From: Trichopria drosophilae
Lineage: Eukaryota; Arthropoda; Insecta; Hymenoptera; Diapriidae
Direction: 5' to 3'
NCBI GenBank assembly: GCA_030407085.1
Contig: CM059586.1
Coordinates: 19,672,001 to 19,736,000, forward strand
Length of the DNA stretch: 64,000 nt
Program-made: the position numbers and the translations under genes
Part shown: piece after piece, positions 20,178 through 51,715 of the stretch
Position numbering within the stretch: position 1 is the stretch's first letter
How the letters are laid out: the number at the start of each line of letters is the position of its first letter
Notes under the pieces: model-generated
What the model saw: only the letters and a program-made list of their open reading frames with translations
Database searches by the model: none
Told to the model about the DNA's origin: nothing

Positions 20178-21500
20178 CAGTGGTCCCTATCCTAAGTTAT
20201 CCCATCCAAAGTTATGCGGTCGTCCAAAGGTATAGGGGAAAGTGGGGTAATTCCGACCTACCTAAGCAAAATTCATTTTAGAGGTAGAAGTTGCTATTTA
20301 ATCAATCTGGACGGGATGTTTTCTTAAAGTGTATTACATGGGTAAATGTTTATCGAAACGATCACGATCCTGGTAAGTTTAGTTCATAGGTATACTTTGA
20401 TCGAAAAAATAAATCAAATTTGTTCAGACTTTGTAAAACTGTGGGTAATTCCGACCTCCCCCATTATTTCCGACTAATGTACTCTGAAGCATAGAATCTG
20501 TCAGGATCGTTTAGCAATGGATTTGAAAAGGTTTTGAAGGTGTATTTTGTAATATTGAAAGTATTAACAAATTTTAAGCGAGTAAACATGTAATCAGTAA
20601 ATATGCATAGATAAATGCTGTAGGAGTTTATTTATTTTAGTCGCCTCACATTGGTAGGGTATTATAAACTCATTTGTGACACGAGGATGACATAAACGTA
20701 AGTTAAGCGATTTGCGTTATGGTAACACGGGAGTGGAGGTCGGAATTACCCCATAAAATTTGTTCAATAAAATTAACATTTAATGTAAAATGTTACTTAT
20801 TTTATCAGTGTGAATACTTGCTTTTTTTAAGGAGAAGCCTGTCACTTTCCAACGCACTTATATTTCCTTCGTTTGCAATTTAATTTCCTATTCAATTTCC
20901 AACTTTACTGGCACAGAACTTTCTAATATAACACATTTCAAAACATAAACCTTGCCGACAAGTGATTCAGAATACAATAAAAACATAGCCGCCAGCAGTA
21001 AAAATATTAATATTCATTTGTATTTCAAACAATATACATAACACGTTGTTATGTTTTGTTATAAGCGAGATAATGCAGGGGGTCGGAATTACCCACCGGG
21101 TCGTAATTACCCCGTCTTCCCCTACATGTCCCCATCCAAAGTTATACTATTCATTTCCCCTCTTCCCCCACCATAACGTGTCGATGTTGCTTCACGGCGG
21201 CACTCAAACACAAGCACACATAAGCATCTATGTGTTTGAGGCAGTGGTTGAAGTAGCTGCTGGTTGCTCATTTTCGATATTATCCATTTTTTTCTGGCTA
21301 ATAAAAATGTTCACTTTTTCAATATTTGATTCTGTCAACTGTCGGTAGAATTTGGTTTGGTTAAGTTAGTCCCACACACTCGCAAGTCGCAACGAACATA
21401 AACGAAAATACGGCAGTGGGGGTAGTGAGGGGATATAACTTTGGATGGTCGGCCGCCTTATTGGAAAACCCGACCGCATAACTTAGGATGGGGACTACTG
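20178..21500. mobile_element. Pogo/Tigger-like element (middle level of nest)
   Basis: Left end CAGTGGTCCCTATCCTAAG and right end CTTAGGATGGGGACTACTG are near-perfect inverted repeats with flanking TA (20176-20177, 21501-21502). The inner 'gttatgcggtcg' / 'cgaccgcataac' pair extends the repeat. It is itself interrupted at 20235 by the inner element; without that insert it would be about 430 bp. Confidence 0.75.
20235..21122. mobile_element. GGGGAAAGTGGGGTAATTCC-ended element (inner level of nest)
   Basis: The left terminus GGGGAAAGTGGGGTAATTCC (20235) pairs with GGTCGTAATTACCCCGTC..CCCC ending at 21122. TA flanks both sides (20233-20234, 21123-21124), so this 888-bp element also follows Tc1/mariner-type targeting. 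'cggaattacc' style motifs recur inside. No transposase frame is seen. Confidence 0.72.
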
Positions 21501-21606
21501 TATTTAGAAAATCCACACATCAACACACGTCAGTGGGGAGAACGCGTGAGGGGAAATATTAGAATAGGAGAAGAGAAAAAATTAGAATAAGGGAAGGAGT
21601 ACTGTA

Positions 21607-21720
21607 CAGTGGGACCTCCGAAATTGACTTCGTCTTATCCGACGACCCCCAAAATTCACTGCAAGTTACGAAAACGAGCGAAATCCCCACTTTACGTTAT
21701 CTTAACCTTACATACTTAAC
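21607..21720. mobile_element. Pogo-like left end, CAGTGGGACCTCCGAAATTG
   Basis: A new terminus CAGTGGGACCTCC starts two bases after the previous element, sharing its TA. No matching right end is seen downstream, so the copy is truncated. Confidence 0.4.
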
Positions 21721-21899
21721 CTCGATTTGTCAAAATTTTAATTAGTTTCAATCAATTGCTCATTTTTCGTTAAAGTTAGTGAAAAGTGACTGTAATAATT
21801 ATTTCTTTTTTAATTCTTGCCTTTTTATATATATAATACATCAAACTGTTTCAGAGAAGAGTGGGGGAAAGCGTTTCCCCTATGGTAGCCAATTTCGAA

Positions 21900-22560
21900 G
21901 ACTGCCGCCGAGACAATTTTTGGGAACCCGGCAAACGAAAATTCATTGAAGATCCATTCAAATTCATTGACTGCATCACTTCTAAATTCGTTTTCTTAGC
22001 TTCTCCAATGAATTTCAATGAGAAAATGCGTCTCAATGATTTTGTATGGTTAATAGCTCGTAAAAAGTTGTTCGATTTAATGATTTTGAATGGGAAAAAC
22101 CGTAATTTTAAAAAATTGTCTTTTTATGTTCACCCAAATATATGAAAAATTTTAAAATCAATTTAGAAAAAAGTAGTAATGAAAAGATCGAAATTAAAAA
22201 TTACCGAATCGAATTTTCAAAATTTGAGTCTTAGAAAGACAATTCTACCAATTTTGTATGCTTTTAAAAAAATCAATGAAATTTGTCGAGATTGACCGAG
22301 AATTTTCTCGAATATCGAAAGCTCATGTGTTGTAGAAAATTCTCGGCCAATTCTCTTTAGTTGTTTTTTATTCTTTTTAGAAGATAGTAAGCAATGGTTA
22401 GAATTGCCTTTATGAAGCCTGAATTTAAAAAAAATGAGTCAGAATTTATTAATTTACATTTTTTTAGCTTTGATTACTACTTAAATGTACCACCTTAAGA
22501 TAGTCTAATCTACTATAAAAGATTTTAATTAATAAATGTAAATTATTCCAACTTTTTCAA
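21900..22560. repeat. Dispersed AT-rich repeat, inverse partial copy of the 27830-29430 element
   Basis: 'ggcaaacgaaaattcattga' at 21931 and the block with TGACCGAGAATTTTC and TTGCCTTTATGAAGCC at 22290-22420 recur in inverse or rearranged form at 28300-29410. The repeat contains its own short palindrome GAGAATT..AATTCTC. It is non-coding. Confidence 0.5.
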
Positions 22561-22570
22561 GTATTCCGCC

Positions 22571-22681
22571 ATAAATTCTAAGCCTCAAATCCAATTTTGG
22601 TACAGGACTTTTGTTTGTTTGAAATATCATGAAGAATTATCGTCTGCAAATCGTTACCCAATTCTTGGACACCCTGTATAA
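22571..22681. mobile_element. Truncated end of the ACAGGGTGTCC foldback family
   Basis: The stretch from 'aagcctcaaatccaattttgg' through GGACACCCTGTATA matches the right end of the complete 50053-50984 element. Only one arm end is present. Confidence 0.6.
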
Positions 22682-23054
22682 TAATAATGAATAGTGTATA
22701 GGAAAATATGTTGTTTCAATATTTCCGTGTTTAAGTAGTCAAATTGTACTAATATTATTGACAAAAAAGGATTCTTTAGGAACTCTTTGGTCACTTTGTT
22801 ATGGTTTTTGCAGAACTTTTCACTAAATCCGTTTGAAAAAAAGGTGTCTTATCTAACTCGAACTTTAATAACTATGAATTCAAATTGATTCATTTGATGA
22901 TTTGCGTGATCTTGATTTTTAAATCCCTGCAAACCCATGATACTTATTCAATGCAGTAGAATCCAAAGAGAATAATACAGTTGTTTCGAATCCATAAATA
23001 ATATTAGTAATCTAGCACTGAATTTGTGCAACTACAAGTTCATGGATTCCCTAC
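22682..23054. other. No feature recognised
   Basis: AT-rich intergenic sequence between two repeats. I see nothing in it. Confidence 0.3.
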
Positions 23055-23690
23055 TGAAAATTCTCAACTGAGATCTCACTTGAGAACTCATCAGAGAATT
23101 CACTGTGAGATCTCACGTGAGAACATGAGAACTCACATGAAATTTCACGCGAGATCGTTAGAACTCACACGAGAAATCAGGTGAAAACGTCGCTGAGATC
23201 TCTGAAAATTCACAAAAACAAACATCTGACAACATTTTTGGAGTTGTTTAAAAACAAAAATTTGACAAATTGTTGGTGGTTATGTAATGGGAGATTGACA
23301 TCGAGTCAATCAAATTGAATCTCAAATGAGATTTTGAAAAACACCACAAATAAAAAACCTCCCCTTTGAATTACCTCAAGAAGTACAAAAAGTATTATTT
23401 TGTGTAAATCTTTTCCTTCTCCATGACTGCGCGTGTGAAATATTTTTATTTTCTGAATTTCTAGATGAGTTCGCATTTGAGGAAATCAAACTCAGTCGAG
23501 ATCTCAACTGATTTCACATTTTAACAATCATGGGATTTTTGACACAAATTCTCATGTGTCTCATTTCAAATCTTGCAAAATACATTTTTCATTTCGAAAT
23601 TTTCAAAAATCAGCGGAGTTCTCACTTGATTTCTCATGCGAGTTCTCTCTCATTTGAGTTCTCACATTCTTAAATGAGATTATAAGATTT
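23055..23690. repeat. Foldback repeat of GAGATCTCA / TGAGAACTC motifs
   Basis: The left edge (CTGAGATCTCACTTGAGAAC and following copies to 23215) and the right edge (TTCTCACTTGATTTCTCATG to 23690) are inverted and motif-rich. It looks like an old MITE of the same style as the 1560-2480 repeat. Non-coding. Confidence 0.45.
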
Positions 23691-26500
23691 TAGGTAACAA
23701 TTATACGAAAAATAATATTTTTTAAGAGTAATAGTTACAAATATTATTTACCATATTTTCATCATAATATTTATCACGTCATTTATCACATGTCATTATG
23801 AAATGCTATATTACATAATTTTTGTCAGGGCAATAATCGATAATGGATTCAGACGCGTGGATAATTTTGAATTATCCGTTTTCTGTTCGCAAAAAAGTAA
23901 TCAAACTGATATTACGCATTTTAAGTTTTGAATTGAAATGCATTAATAATTTCAGAAAAATACATATATATTTCATGTGCAATCTCTCCGGATTTGGATA
24001 AAGATACTTAATTTATACCACTAATAATTGCATTGATATTTGTACCATAATATTGTTTTTGTATTTTTAAATTGTGTTATGACGTTATGTACATTCTCAT
24101 TAAAGTTCTGCTCTCAAAATTGTCAATATTGTTTATAAATTCATTCATTATTTTTGTACCTATTTTTAGATTAGTATGTATTCAAAATTGGTATTGAATT
24201 TTAGTTTTAATTAAAAGGCATTCGACGGAGTACAATGGGTGAAGTTCATAATTGTTTTCTACTTCACCGCAAACTATTATTTGATAAACTTTTGTATAAT
24301 ATTTCTGAAAATCAGATACTTTCAGTCCCTCTAAAATTACGTTTACTGATGTTATTTGGAATATGAATATCATTGTGAAAATTGGCACCAAGGTCATTTC
24401 CAAGGTCAAAACAAACAAAAACGCGTCATTTTTACCGTTTCTTGCATTTATTTTGAAAAAGATAAGTCCGACATGAAAGTATCTCAGACAAAAGATGAAG
24501 AACAGGAAATTCTGAACAAAAAATATTTTGTTCATTTTTTTCGGTTCTAGTTTTGAAGGTCAAAGGGGTAAAAAATCTGATTTGAAGCATTTTGAGCATC
24601 AATTCACAGCTTAAACAATTCTATTGTCTAGTAAGAGTCAATTCTGATAGGTTTTTTCCCGTAGAATCCAGATATGTGCGCCATAATATTGATGTTGATC
24701 TACTTTTTGACTATATGAAGGTCGAAGGGGTCCAAAATCATGTTTTTAGACATTTTTCACGTCCGTACTATAGAATGCGATGCAAAAAGTCAAGAAATCC
24801 GACGAACTTTTTGAAATTCGAATCACTTCAAACTCGTTATTGTTTTGACTACTTTTCGAGAAAAACAGACAAAAAAGTCGCTAAAAACGATTTTTACCCC
24901 TTCCCTGCAAATACAAAAGTAACAGTACTGTAACAACTATGTAACATTTATGTAACAATGTAACCATTAGGTAAATATTACATAACTGTTACTTTCCGTG
25001 TTTGCATGGTTTGACCTTCAATTTGGGCAAAAAGTGGGACCAATTCAATATTTTGTAATATTAAACGTTTTATAAAATTAAATGTAATATTTTATTGGAA
25101 TATATACATACATTTAAAATCTATATATTTAAGCATTTTTCAGTGTTCTATAGATATTTAGACATTTTTGACATAAAATTCCATTTTTACAAGGGATTAT
25201 TGTAGTCTTATAACTTACGTCATTCTATTAAATTCCCTAAGTTAACCTGCAATAAATATATCACTAATATCCTCATTATTGGTTGTGTACGGCTTTGCAC
25301 GCATATAAACTGCACATACAATGCAACGTCATTGATTTTGTTATTTTTGTCTTTATTGAAATCGAATAACAAAGCAAAGAGTGGCTAGTACTGAGATATG
25401 AGAATGTAAAAATAATACTCGTAGGGAGAACTGTTTTCTTCTCAAATAGGGTGAATGCGGTTTAGTAATATCTCACCTTATTAAAATAGCACACGTTTTA
25501 TCACTGCTAATTAATCGTGTCATATATCATATTTTTATGTGCAAATTATATGTTATTAATAGTGATATAAATATGGTAATGTTTTTTATTATTTATTCTA
25601 AACACGTTAGAAATTTGACAGGATTTCTTTATTAATAGAACTATGTATATAATTTTTAGTATATTTTTTCCTTTAAATCGGTAAATTTTTTAGTTGTTCT
25701 ATCTGGTAGACTGACAGATGAACAAATGTTAAAACAAAATATTATAAACGATGTGATTTACAATACGATAAATAGTCTGATAAATTATGTAATAACTTTG
25801 GGTAAAATTCCTAACCTCTCTGAATAATTTGAAAATTCGAACAATATTATTCTCGACATAATTTTTATTTGTTATTTTCAAAATTATTAATAAACAAATA
25901 TTATTTAGCATCGATCGATTGTCTTATTTTTCTTATTTCCGAAATGTTAATACTTCTCAATTCTTATTTAAGATAATTCGAAAATTCGGAAGGAGGGAGG
26001 GGGGGGGCTGGTCCCCTTTGCATTCCCTTGCTGATGAGTCTGCTAACCGGTCGATTATTGTAGGTGATTTTCTACAATCTCTCGTATGGATTTTAAAAAA
26101 GTCAAATTTTCTCGAAAATTAGAAATTCCAAAATCGTTAAAATTATTATTATTATAAATTTGACATTATATCGTAATTTTGGATAATAAATTATGTCAGA
26201 AATAAAATTGGTATATTTCAGCATTACTCATTTCGAAGGGCTGAAATTGGGGCGGGACCTACCCATTAAAGCTGATTTATTGGTGTTTTCCTCAGATAGA
26301 TGTAGAATATTCGAAGAGTATTTTAATTGGCGCAAAAAAATGAATATTTAAAGTGCAGCATTACTTTGTGACAGAATGGCAATATTGACATTTTCCTTTT
26401 ACAGTGTTTGTGCAATATAAGAGCGATCAAACATCTAGGTAGATCTTTAATATTTGTGTTGTTTAATGCCGAAAACGATGGCTCTAGCATAATTTTTTCA
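23691..26500. other. AT-rich intergenic stretch without recognised genes
   Basis: Short frames lack conserved motifs. 24385-24415 and 24556 carry CCAAGGTCA-type motifs related to 49580-49940. 24919-24990 repeats 'tgtaac'. 25995-26008 has a short poly-G run. Nothing else is supported. Confidence 0.3.
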
Positions 26501-27460
26501 ACATTTTTAAATGTGTATTTCATGGAGTTGACTTGTGCCTATACCCTCCCTTTAAAGGAATCTGGAAGTGTATTTTCGTAATAATGCAAATAACTGGCAA
26601 TTGATAAAATTTTGACGCAATTTCAGCAATGTAACTTTTGTTCCAAACGCCGTTAAACGAAATTAAAAACCGTCAATATCAATAGTTTCAGATCACCTTT
26701 TTGAAATCCCGTGGCCAGATCCATTTCAAAGAAAAAAGTTATGATCATTTTTTCGTCAAAAATACAAATTTTTTCGACGTTTTTTCACAAGAATTCCTTA
26801 TTTTTACATTGAAAAGAGCAATATATCTCTGCAAAGAGTAGCAACCGTGTCTTTAAAAAAAAAGCTAATAATGGTAGGAAAACTTCGAAAATTTAGTGAA
26901 AATCACATAAAAAATCAGTAAAAGCCCAATGTACATAAAATATTAGAGGTTAGAAATGAACTATGATGAGATTAGGCCACGGGGTTGGCATTGGCTAAAT
27001 TTTCGTGTAACCGTATTGAAGCCAATGAACTAATCCGCTCAGTGACGCTTTTTTGACTTACTTATTTATTTATATTTCCAATTTTTACGCGGTCAAATAT
27101 TCGATATTTATGCGAGAAAATAAAAAATTACAACTTCCGGACGCTATACTGTAGCCACCATTTTGTTTTTGAAACAAATACGACTGGCGAAGAATGGACT
27201 AAGAAAAAAGACGCGATTAGTATATTTTGCAAAGGTTAGTATCGCTATTTTCATTGTTAAAACATATAATTCAGAAAAATCGGTATTTTTTTCGAAAAAA
27301 TCGTCATAACTTTTTTCTTTGAAATCGACGACTAATTCCGACCCGCTTGAAAGAGGGGGTCCAAAACTAAATTTTTACTTATTTTAATTTTTGTTGGGCA
27401 TTTCTAACAGAAGAAACAACGCTGAAAATTGCGTCCCAATTTCGGACCTTCGGGACAAAA
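26501..27460. repeat. Diverged palindromic repeat, relative of the 59755-61154 TTAA element
   Basis: The left part (26625-26800: TGTAACTTTTGTTCCAAACG, then AAAAAAGTTATGATCATTTT) and the right part (27280-27440, inverse) match the two arms of the intact 59755-61154 element. The right terminus is lost and the TTAA ends are not visible. The block 26505-26640 is also present at 29970-30115. Confidence 0.55.
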
Positions 27461-27627
27461 TTGGGAATGAAAATAACAGATTTTAATACGTTACGATTAA
27501 ATTCTTTTTCAGTTCCCTGTCGGCCGGGTCTACCGTAATTTGACCGAAAATCGACCGTAAATCGGTCGACTTGTGCAAAGAATCGACTCAAAATTGACCG
27601 GTAATTGACCGAATGCTGACTGCGGTC

Positions 27628-27708
27628 GATTTTCAGTCGGTTTTCAGTCGGGTTTCAGTCGGTTTTCAGTCGGTTTTCAGTCGGTTTTCAGTCGGTTTTC
27701 AGTCGACT
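27628..27708. repeat. 11-bp minisatellite TTTTCAGTCGG
   Basis: Seven to eight head-to-tail copies of TTTTCAGTCGG, nearly perfect, with one copy reading GGTTTCAGTCGG-like. The unit matches the TCGGTC/GACCGA motifs of the host element's arm, so it was probably amplified from it. Confidence 0.85.
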
Positions 27709-27829
27709 TTTACGAAGTTGACCGATTAATGCATTTTGATTAGGTCAATATTAGGTCGATTCAGTAAAAGTCGACTGAAAATCGACCCAAAATCGGCATT
27801 CGGTCAATTGTTGGTCGATTCTGGCCTAG

Positions 27830-29430
27830 CAAACGAAAATTCATTGAAATTAATTGAGTGATTTTGAATGAATCTCAATAGATTTGAATTGGTTTTCTTA
27901 ATCACTAAACATCAATATATTATATTTTATAACCTTTAATAGAAATCTATTCAACAGAGCTGTAAACAATGACTTTCTAATGTTTTAAAATCATTGACTT
28001 CAGTACGTTCTTATTATATTATTAAAATTCATTCAATTTCATTGACTTTCGCATTTTTAAATGATTTTGTATTACTAAAAGGTTGTACATTTTATATATT
28101 AATTTTTCGAACTATTTATTATTACAATATGTTCGTCTTGTCACATAGGAAGGAAATATTATTGATAACACTTAAATTGTAGTAATTTTCTAGTACCATG
28201 GTGTTCAAGGTGTCAATCTGGCAGAAATCCTGAAAAAGTTGGAATAATTTATATTTATTAATTAAAATCTTTTAGAGTAGATTAGACTATTTTAAGGGGG
28301 TACCATTATGTTAAGTTCTGAGTTTTTTTAATTCGGGCTTCATAATGGCAATTATATCCATTGTTTACTATCTTCTAAAAAGAATAAAAAACAATTAAAG
28401 AGAATTGGCCGAGAATTTTCTGCAATACATGATTTTTCGATATTGGAGAATATTCTCGGTCCATTCTCGACAAATTTCTTTGATTTTTTTTAAGAGAGCA
28501 TACAAAATTGTTAGAATTGCCTTTATGAAACTCAAATTTTTAAAATTCGATTCAGTAATTTTTAATTTTTATTTTTTCATTACTACTTTCTAAATTGATT
28601 TAAAAATTTCAAAAATTTTAGTGAACATAAAAACACATTTTTTAAAATTACGGATGGATTTAAAGAAATTAAATTTAAAAAACAAATTTTTTACATTTGT
28701 ATTCCAACTCCACTGACTTCCGCGTCAAAAGTTACTCGAGAACGAATTTCTTTGACCCATTAAAATTCGCTAAATTAATTTAAACATTCAAAAAAGTTTG
28801 GTGAACAGAAAAACGTATTTCCGAAATAATTACACATGGATTTTTAATAATTCCATTTCTTTTCGAGAAAAAAATTGTTTTGGGTCAAAAATATTTTTTA
28901 CAATTTTTATTATGCTATCTTTGAATTCCTCGTAAAAAATTAATAAAGAACCAATTTTTTGTATTTTTTGTAGAATTGTTTCATTTAAATATTTTATTTC
29001 TATTCAAAATCATTTACCTCCCAACCTTGCTATTGGTAATAACCGATTCGATTTCAATCATATCAGTTGCATTTTCATCTAATTTTTGTTTCGATTCAAA
29101 ATCATTAAATTTGTAGTCCTGTAATAATTAACTATCCTTTAAAATTAATTCGCGGCAAATATAACTATTTTCCATTGAAATTCATTTAACTTGCAATTGT
29201 TCTATTCGCACTTATCAATTGAAATTCATTCAACGAAATCATTTCTTCATTCCAGTATTTGCCCATTCAAAATCGTTAAATCGAACAACGTTTTATGGGC
29301 TATTAACCCCTCAAAATCATTGAAACACGTTTTCTCATCGAAATTCATTGCAGAAGCTAAGAAAACGAATTCGGAAATGATGCAGTGAATAAATTTCAAT
29401 GGATCTTCAATGAATTTCCATTTTCTGGAG
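27830..29430. mobile_element. AT-rich element with AACGAAAATTCATTGAA ends
   Basis: It starts 'gcaaacgaaaattcattgaa' and ends 'ttcaatgaatttccattttc'. These are imperfect inverted repeats with further mirrored 'aaatcattgaa' motifs inside. It sits within the arms of the 27520-29490 element. A partial inverse copy lies at 21900-22560. No coding frame with known motifs. Confidence 0.5.
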
Positions 29431-29559
29431 GGTCAACTCCCTGCACAAGTCGACCGATTTTTGGTCGATCCGGGCCGATATGTTTTTTGGGACCTAACTG
29501 CCGAATATTCTCTCTAGGACAATGTCAAATTTTGACAAATAAATGACAAACAATTTTTT

Positions 29560-29787
29560 TTTACATTTTAAATTAATTTAGAAAAATTTTAACTTAACTA
29601 TTTTCGAAAAAACAATTTTTTTTTCATGTTAAAATTATGGGTCAACAAAATTATTTCTTTCGTTTTTTTCACGTGGAATTCATTGCTGCTAAAATAAAAA
29701 ATTTTGACTCAAATAACAATTTGTTTACCCCAAAAAAAGTTCGTTTAAAAAAACCGAATTTTTAAAATCCATACGTAATTATGTTGA
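29560..29787. repeat. Direct duplication, copy 1
   Basis: About 228 bp, from 'tttacattttaaattaattt' to 'aatccatacgtaattat', are repeated almost unchanged at 30366-30595 in the same orientation, 806 bp away. Confidence 0.8.
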
Positions 29788-30365
29788 AAATGTGTTTTAA
29801 TGTTCTCCGTAATTTTGTTGACTTTTTAAATTCATTCAGAACAATTTCATAGCATTTTTTCAAAAAGGCAAATTTTTGTATTAAGTAAGGGTGAAAAAAA
29901 TTGTTTACATTTTTTATTCTGGCACAACCATGTTCCTCGTCAAAAATTACTACAGAAATGATTTTTTCAACATTTTTAAATGTGTATTTCATAGTTGATT
30001 TGTACCTGTACCCTCCACTCAAAGTGATCTGGAAGTATATTTTCGTAACAATGCAAATAACTGGTAATTCATAAAATTTTGACGCAATTTTCAACTGTAT
30101 AACTTTTGTTCCAAACGCCGTTAAACGAAATTAAAAATCGCCAATATCGATAATTTCGGACCACCTTTTTGAAATCACGTGGTCAGATGCAGCCAGATAT
30201 TTCAAAAAAAAAAAGTTATGATCATTTTTTCATAAAAATACAAATTTTTTGGACCTTTCTTTTCTTTTTTTTTGCTTTTTTCCTTTCGACGAGCATACTT
30301 ATCTCTCCAAAAGGTAATAACCGCGTCTTGAAAAAAAAATGTGTTTTTATATTCACCCTAATCTT
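29788..30365. repeat. Segment between duplicated blocks, related to 26500-26900
   Basis: Contains a second copy of 26505-26640 (at 29970-30115) followed by the left arm of the TTAA element family (30088-30250). It carries no gene. The 110-residue minus-strand frame here is a chance product of this repeat. Confidence 0.5.
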
Positions 30366-30595
30366 TTTACATTTTAAATTAATTTAGAAAAATTTTAACA
30401 GCATATTTTCGAAAAAACAATGTTTTTTTTCATGTTAAAATGTATGGGTCAACAAAATTATTTCTTTCGTAATTTTTCACGTGGAATTCATTGCTGCTAA
30501 AATAAAAAATTTTGACTCAAATAACAATTTTTTTACCCAAAAAAATGTTCATTTAAAAAAAAACGAATTTTTAAAATCCATACGTAATTATATTT
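30366..30595. repeat. Direct duplication, copy 2
   Basis: Near-identical to 29560-29787 with a handful of differences and small indels, which implies a recent local duplication compared with the other repeats here. Confidence 0.8.
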
Positions 30596-30829
30596 TCGGA
30601 AAATAAAATATAATAATAATAATAAAAAAAATCGGAGTCGGAGTATTAGATGAACTCGATGAAAAAAAATGTTGAAGTAGAAGAAAGAAAAGTAAAGGGT
30701 TAAAATAACGAAAGTTAAAATAATCTGAAACAACATTTTTAATCTTTGACGTTACCGACAGAGTCACCATAAACCCCATAAATGTAAATTACATCGAGAA
30801 TAAGTTTATCCATATTTGGATATAAACGT

Positions 30830-31462
30830 ATGCATCACCTCAATTCCACTTCTTTTTCATCCATATCCAGGATTTTTATTTTCGTTTCGTACGGAAGCAT
30901 TTTAAATCGATATTGTAAGGAAACGCGCGCGTGTACCCACACAAGTATACACATGTGCATAGATATAAACATCCCGATAAAAATGTTCCCGGATAAGGAT
31001 TGGAAATACCATTGAAACAAACCAGAAACAACAAACGATTGATTTTTTTTTTATTTCGAGGTGATAATGGATAAAAGCTGAAGGTTTGAACATGAACGAA
31101 TCGGAGAGCGTCACCCGAACATGTGTGTGTTCCGGTGTGGGTGTGCACATATACATAAGAAAATGGCTGCGTGTCGACAGTCGTGTCGCGGCGCGCGGCG
31201 TAGTCTTTCCTTCACCTTCACCAGGGTTGCGTGAAGTAACCTATTTTGCAATTCGCGAGAATGTATAAAGATGTTTATAAATAGGCGAATTTGACATACT
31301 TGATACGACGAAAAGTACTCGCGCGAAACTTTCATGTATTATGTAGGCTTGTTAGCTCGCGTGGGCGAAAGCGGATGCGACGCGACGCGAGAAAATGCCC
31401 AACTCGAAATGTTGATCTATTATTTATATAATTAATAATTGTACAGAATACGAGATTGTAAA
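30830..31462 (+). promoter_or_regulatory. Probable promoter and 5' UTR of CenG1A
   Basis: From about 31080 the composition changes to GC-rich with many CpG dinucleotides (for example GCGGCGCGCGGCG near 31188 and GCGACGCGACGCGAG near 31377), directly before the CenG1A start. This is consistent with an unmethylated promoter and 5' UTR. I cannot place the transcription start; no TATA box is evident. Confidence 0.45.
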
Positions 31463-51250
<19,788 letters not shown>

Positions 51251-51715
51251 TTGTTTTAGTAGGTTTTCGGTCGCGTTCTCACTTAATGATAGACCATTGT
51301 TACAAACACCGAGTACTTATCGCGTGGAAGTGACGTTTTTTTTCGATAGATTTTTATCCGGATTCAATGCACGATCTTTTAACAAGCTTCGGCAAAGTTC
51401 GAAAAGTCATCGGCGTACGAGTTTTGTTTAGAAAATTTCCTTTTTTCCGTCCCTTCGTTTTTAACATCGTAGGATCGTACGCATAGTCAAAGTCGAAGAA
51501 CTGAAATCGATTGCGTGTACGCGGGAGGCTGTGTTTGTGTGTGTATTTGCGTGAATGTGCATCTTGTCGATGAATGAAAAAGTACAAAGCACTTGTAAGT
51601 CTAGTTATATTTATATATTTGATGTATTTAAAAAAATTATGCTTTTACAATTTTCATGTTAATAAAACTTACAGTATCGTCTCGTAGACTCGGTGCATTT
51701 TACCACTTCTCAAGG
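51251..51715. other. Tail-to-tail spacer between CenG1A and Zwilch
   Basis: 465 bp separate the CenG1A stop (51248-51250) from the Zwilch stop (51716-51718). No repeat is recognised. It must contain both 3' UTRs. Confidence 0.5.
51661..51666 (+). terminator. Candidate polyadenylation signal of CenG1A
   Basis: AATAAA about 410 nt after the CenG1A stop and 50 nt before the end of the Zwilch coding region on the other strand. Cleavage 10-30 nt further would come very close to Zwilch coding sequence. Confidence 0.45.

Larger units (their letters stand above)
19828..21604. mobile_element. Pogo/Tigger-like element (outer of a three-level nest)
   Basis: It begins CAGTAGGACCTC at 19828 and ends AAGGGAAGGAGTACTG at 21604, flanked by TA on both sides. 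The left 230 bp match the complete 33631-33879 MITE. The rest matches the 33229-33426 MITE (AATTTGTCCAGTCAGGCAAG block), so the outer element looks like a fusion of two related MITEs. It is interrupted by the 20178-21500 element. Confidence 0.65.
27520..29490. mobile_element. Element with GACCGA/TCGGTC-rich ends, interrupted by a second element
   Basis: The left end 'gtcggccgggtctaccgtaa' to 'aatcggtcgacttgtgca' (27520-27580) is mirrored by 'tgcacaagtcgaccgatttt' to 'ggtcgatccgggccgata' (29442-29480). The interior between 27830 and 29430 is a separate AT-rich element. The left arm also carries an 11-bp minisatellite. Confidence 0.55.

Noticed and set aside
21861..22145. 94-residue plus-strand frame
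   Set aside because: Its sequence overlaps a dispersed repeat also present inversely at 28300-29410, where the frame is not kept.
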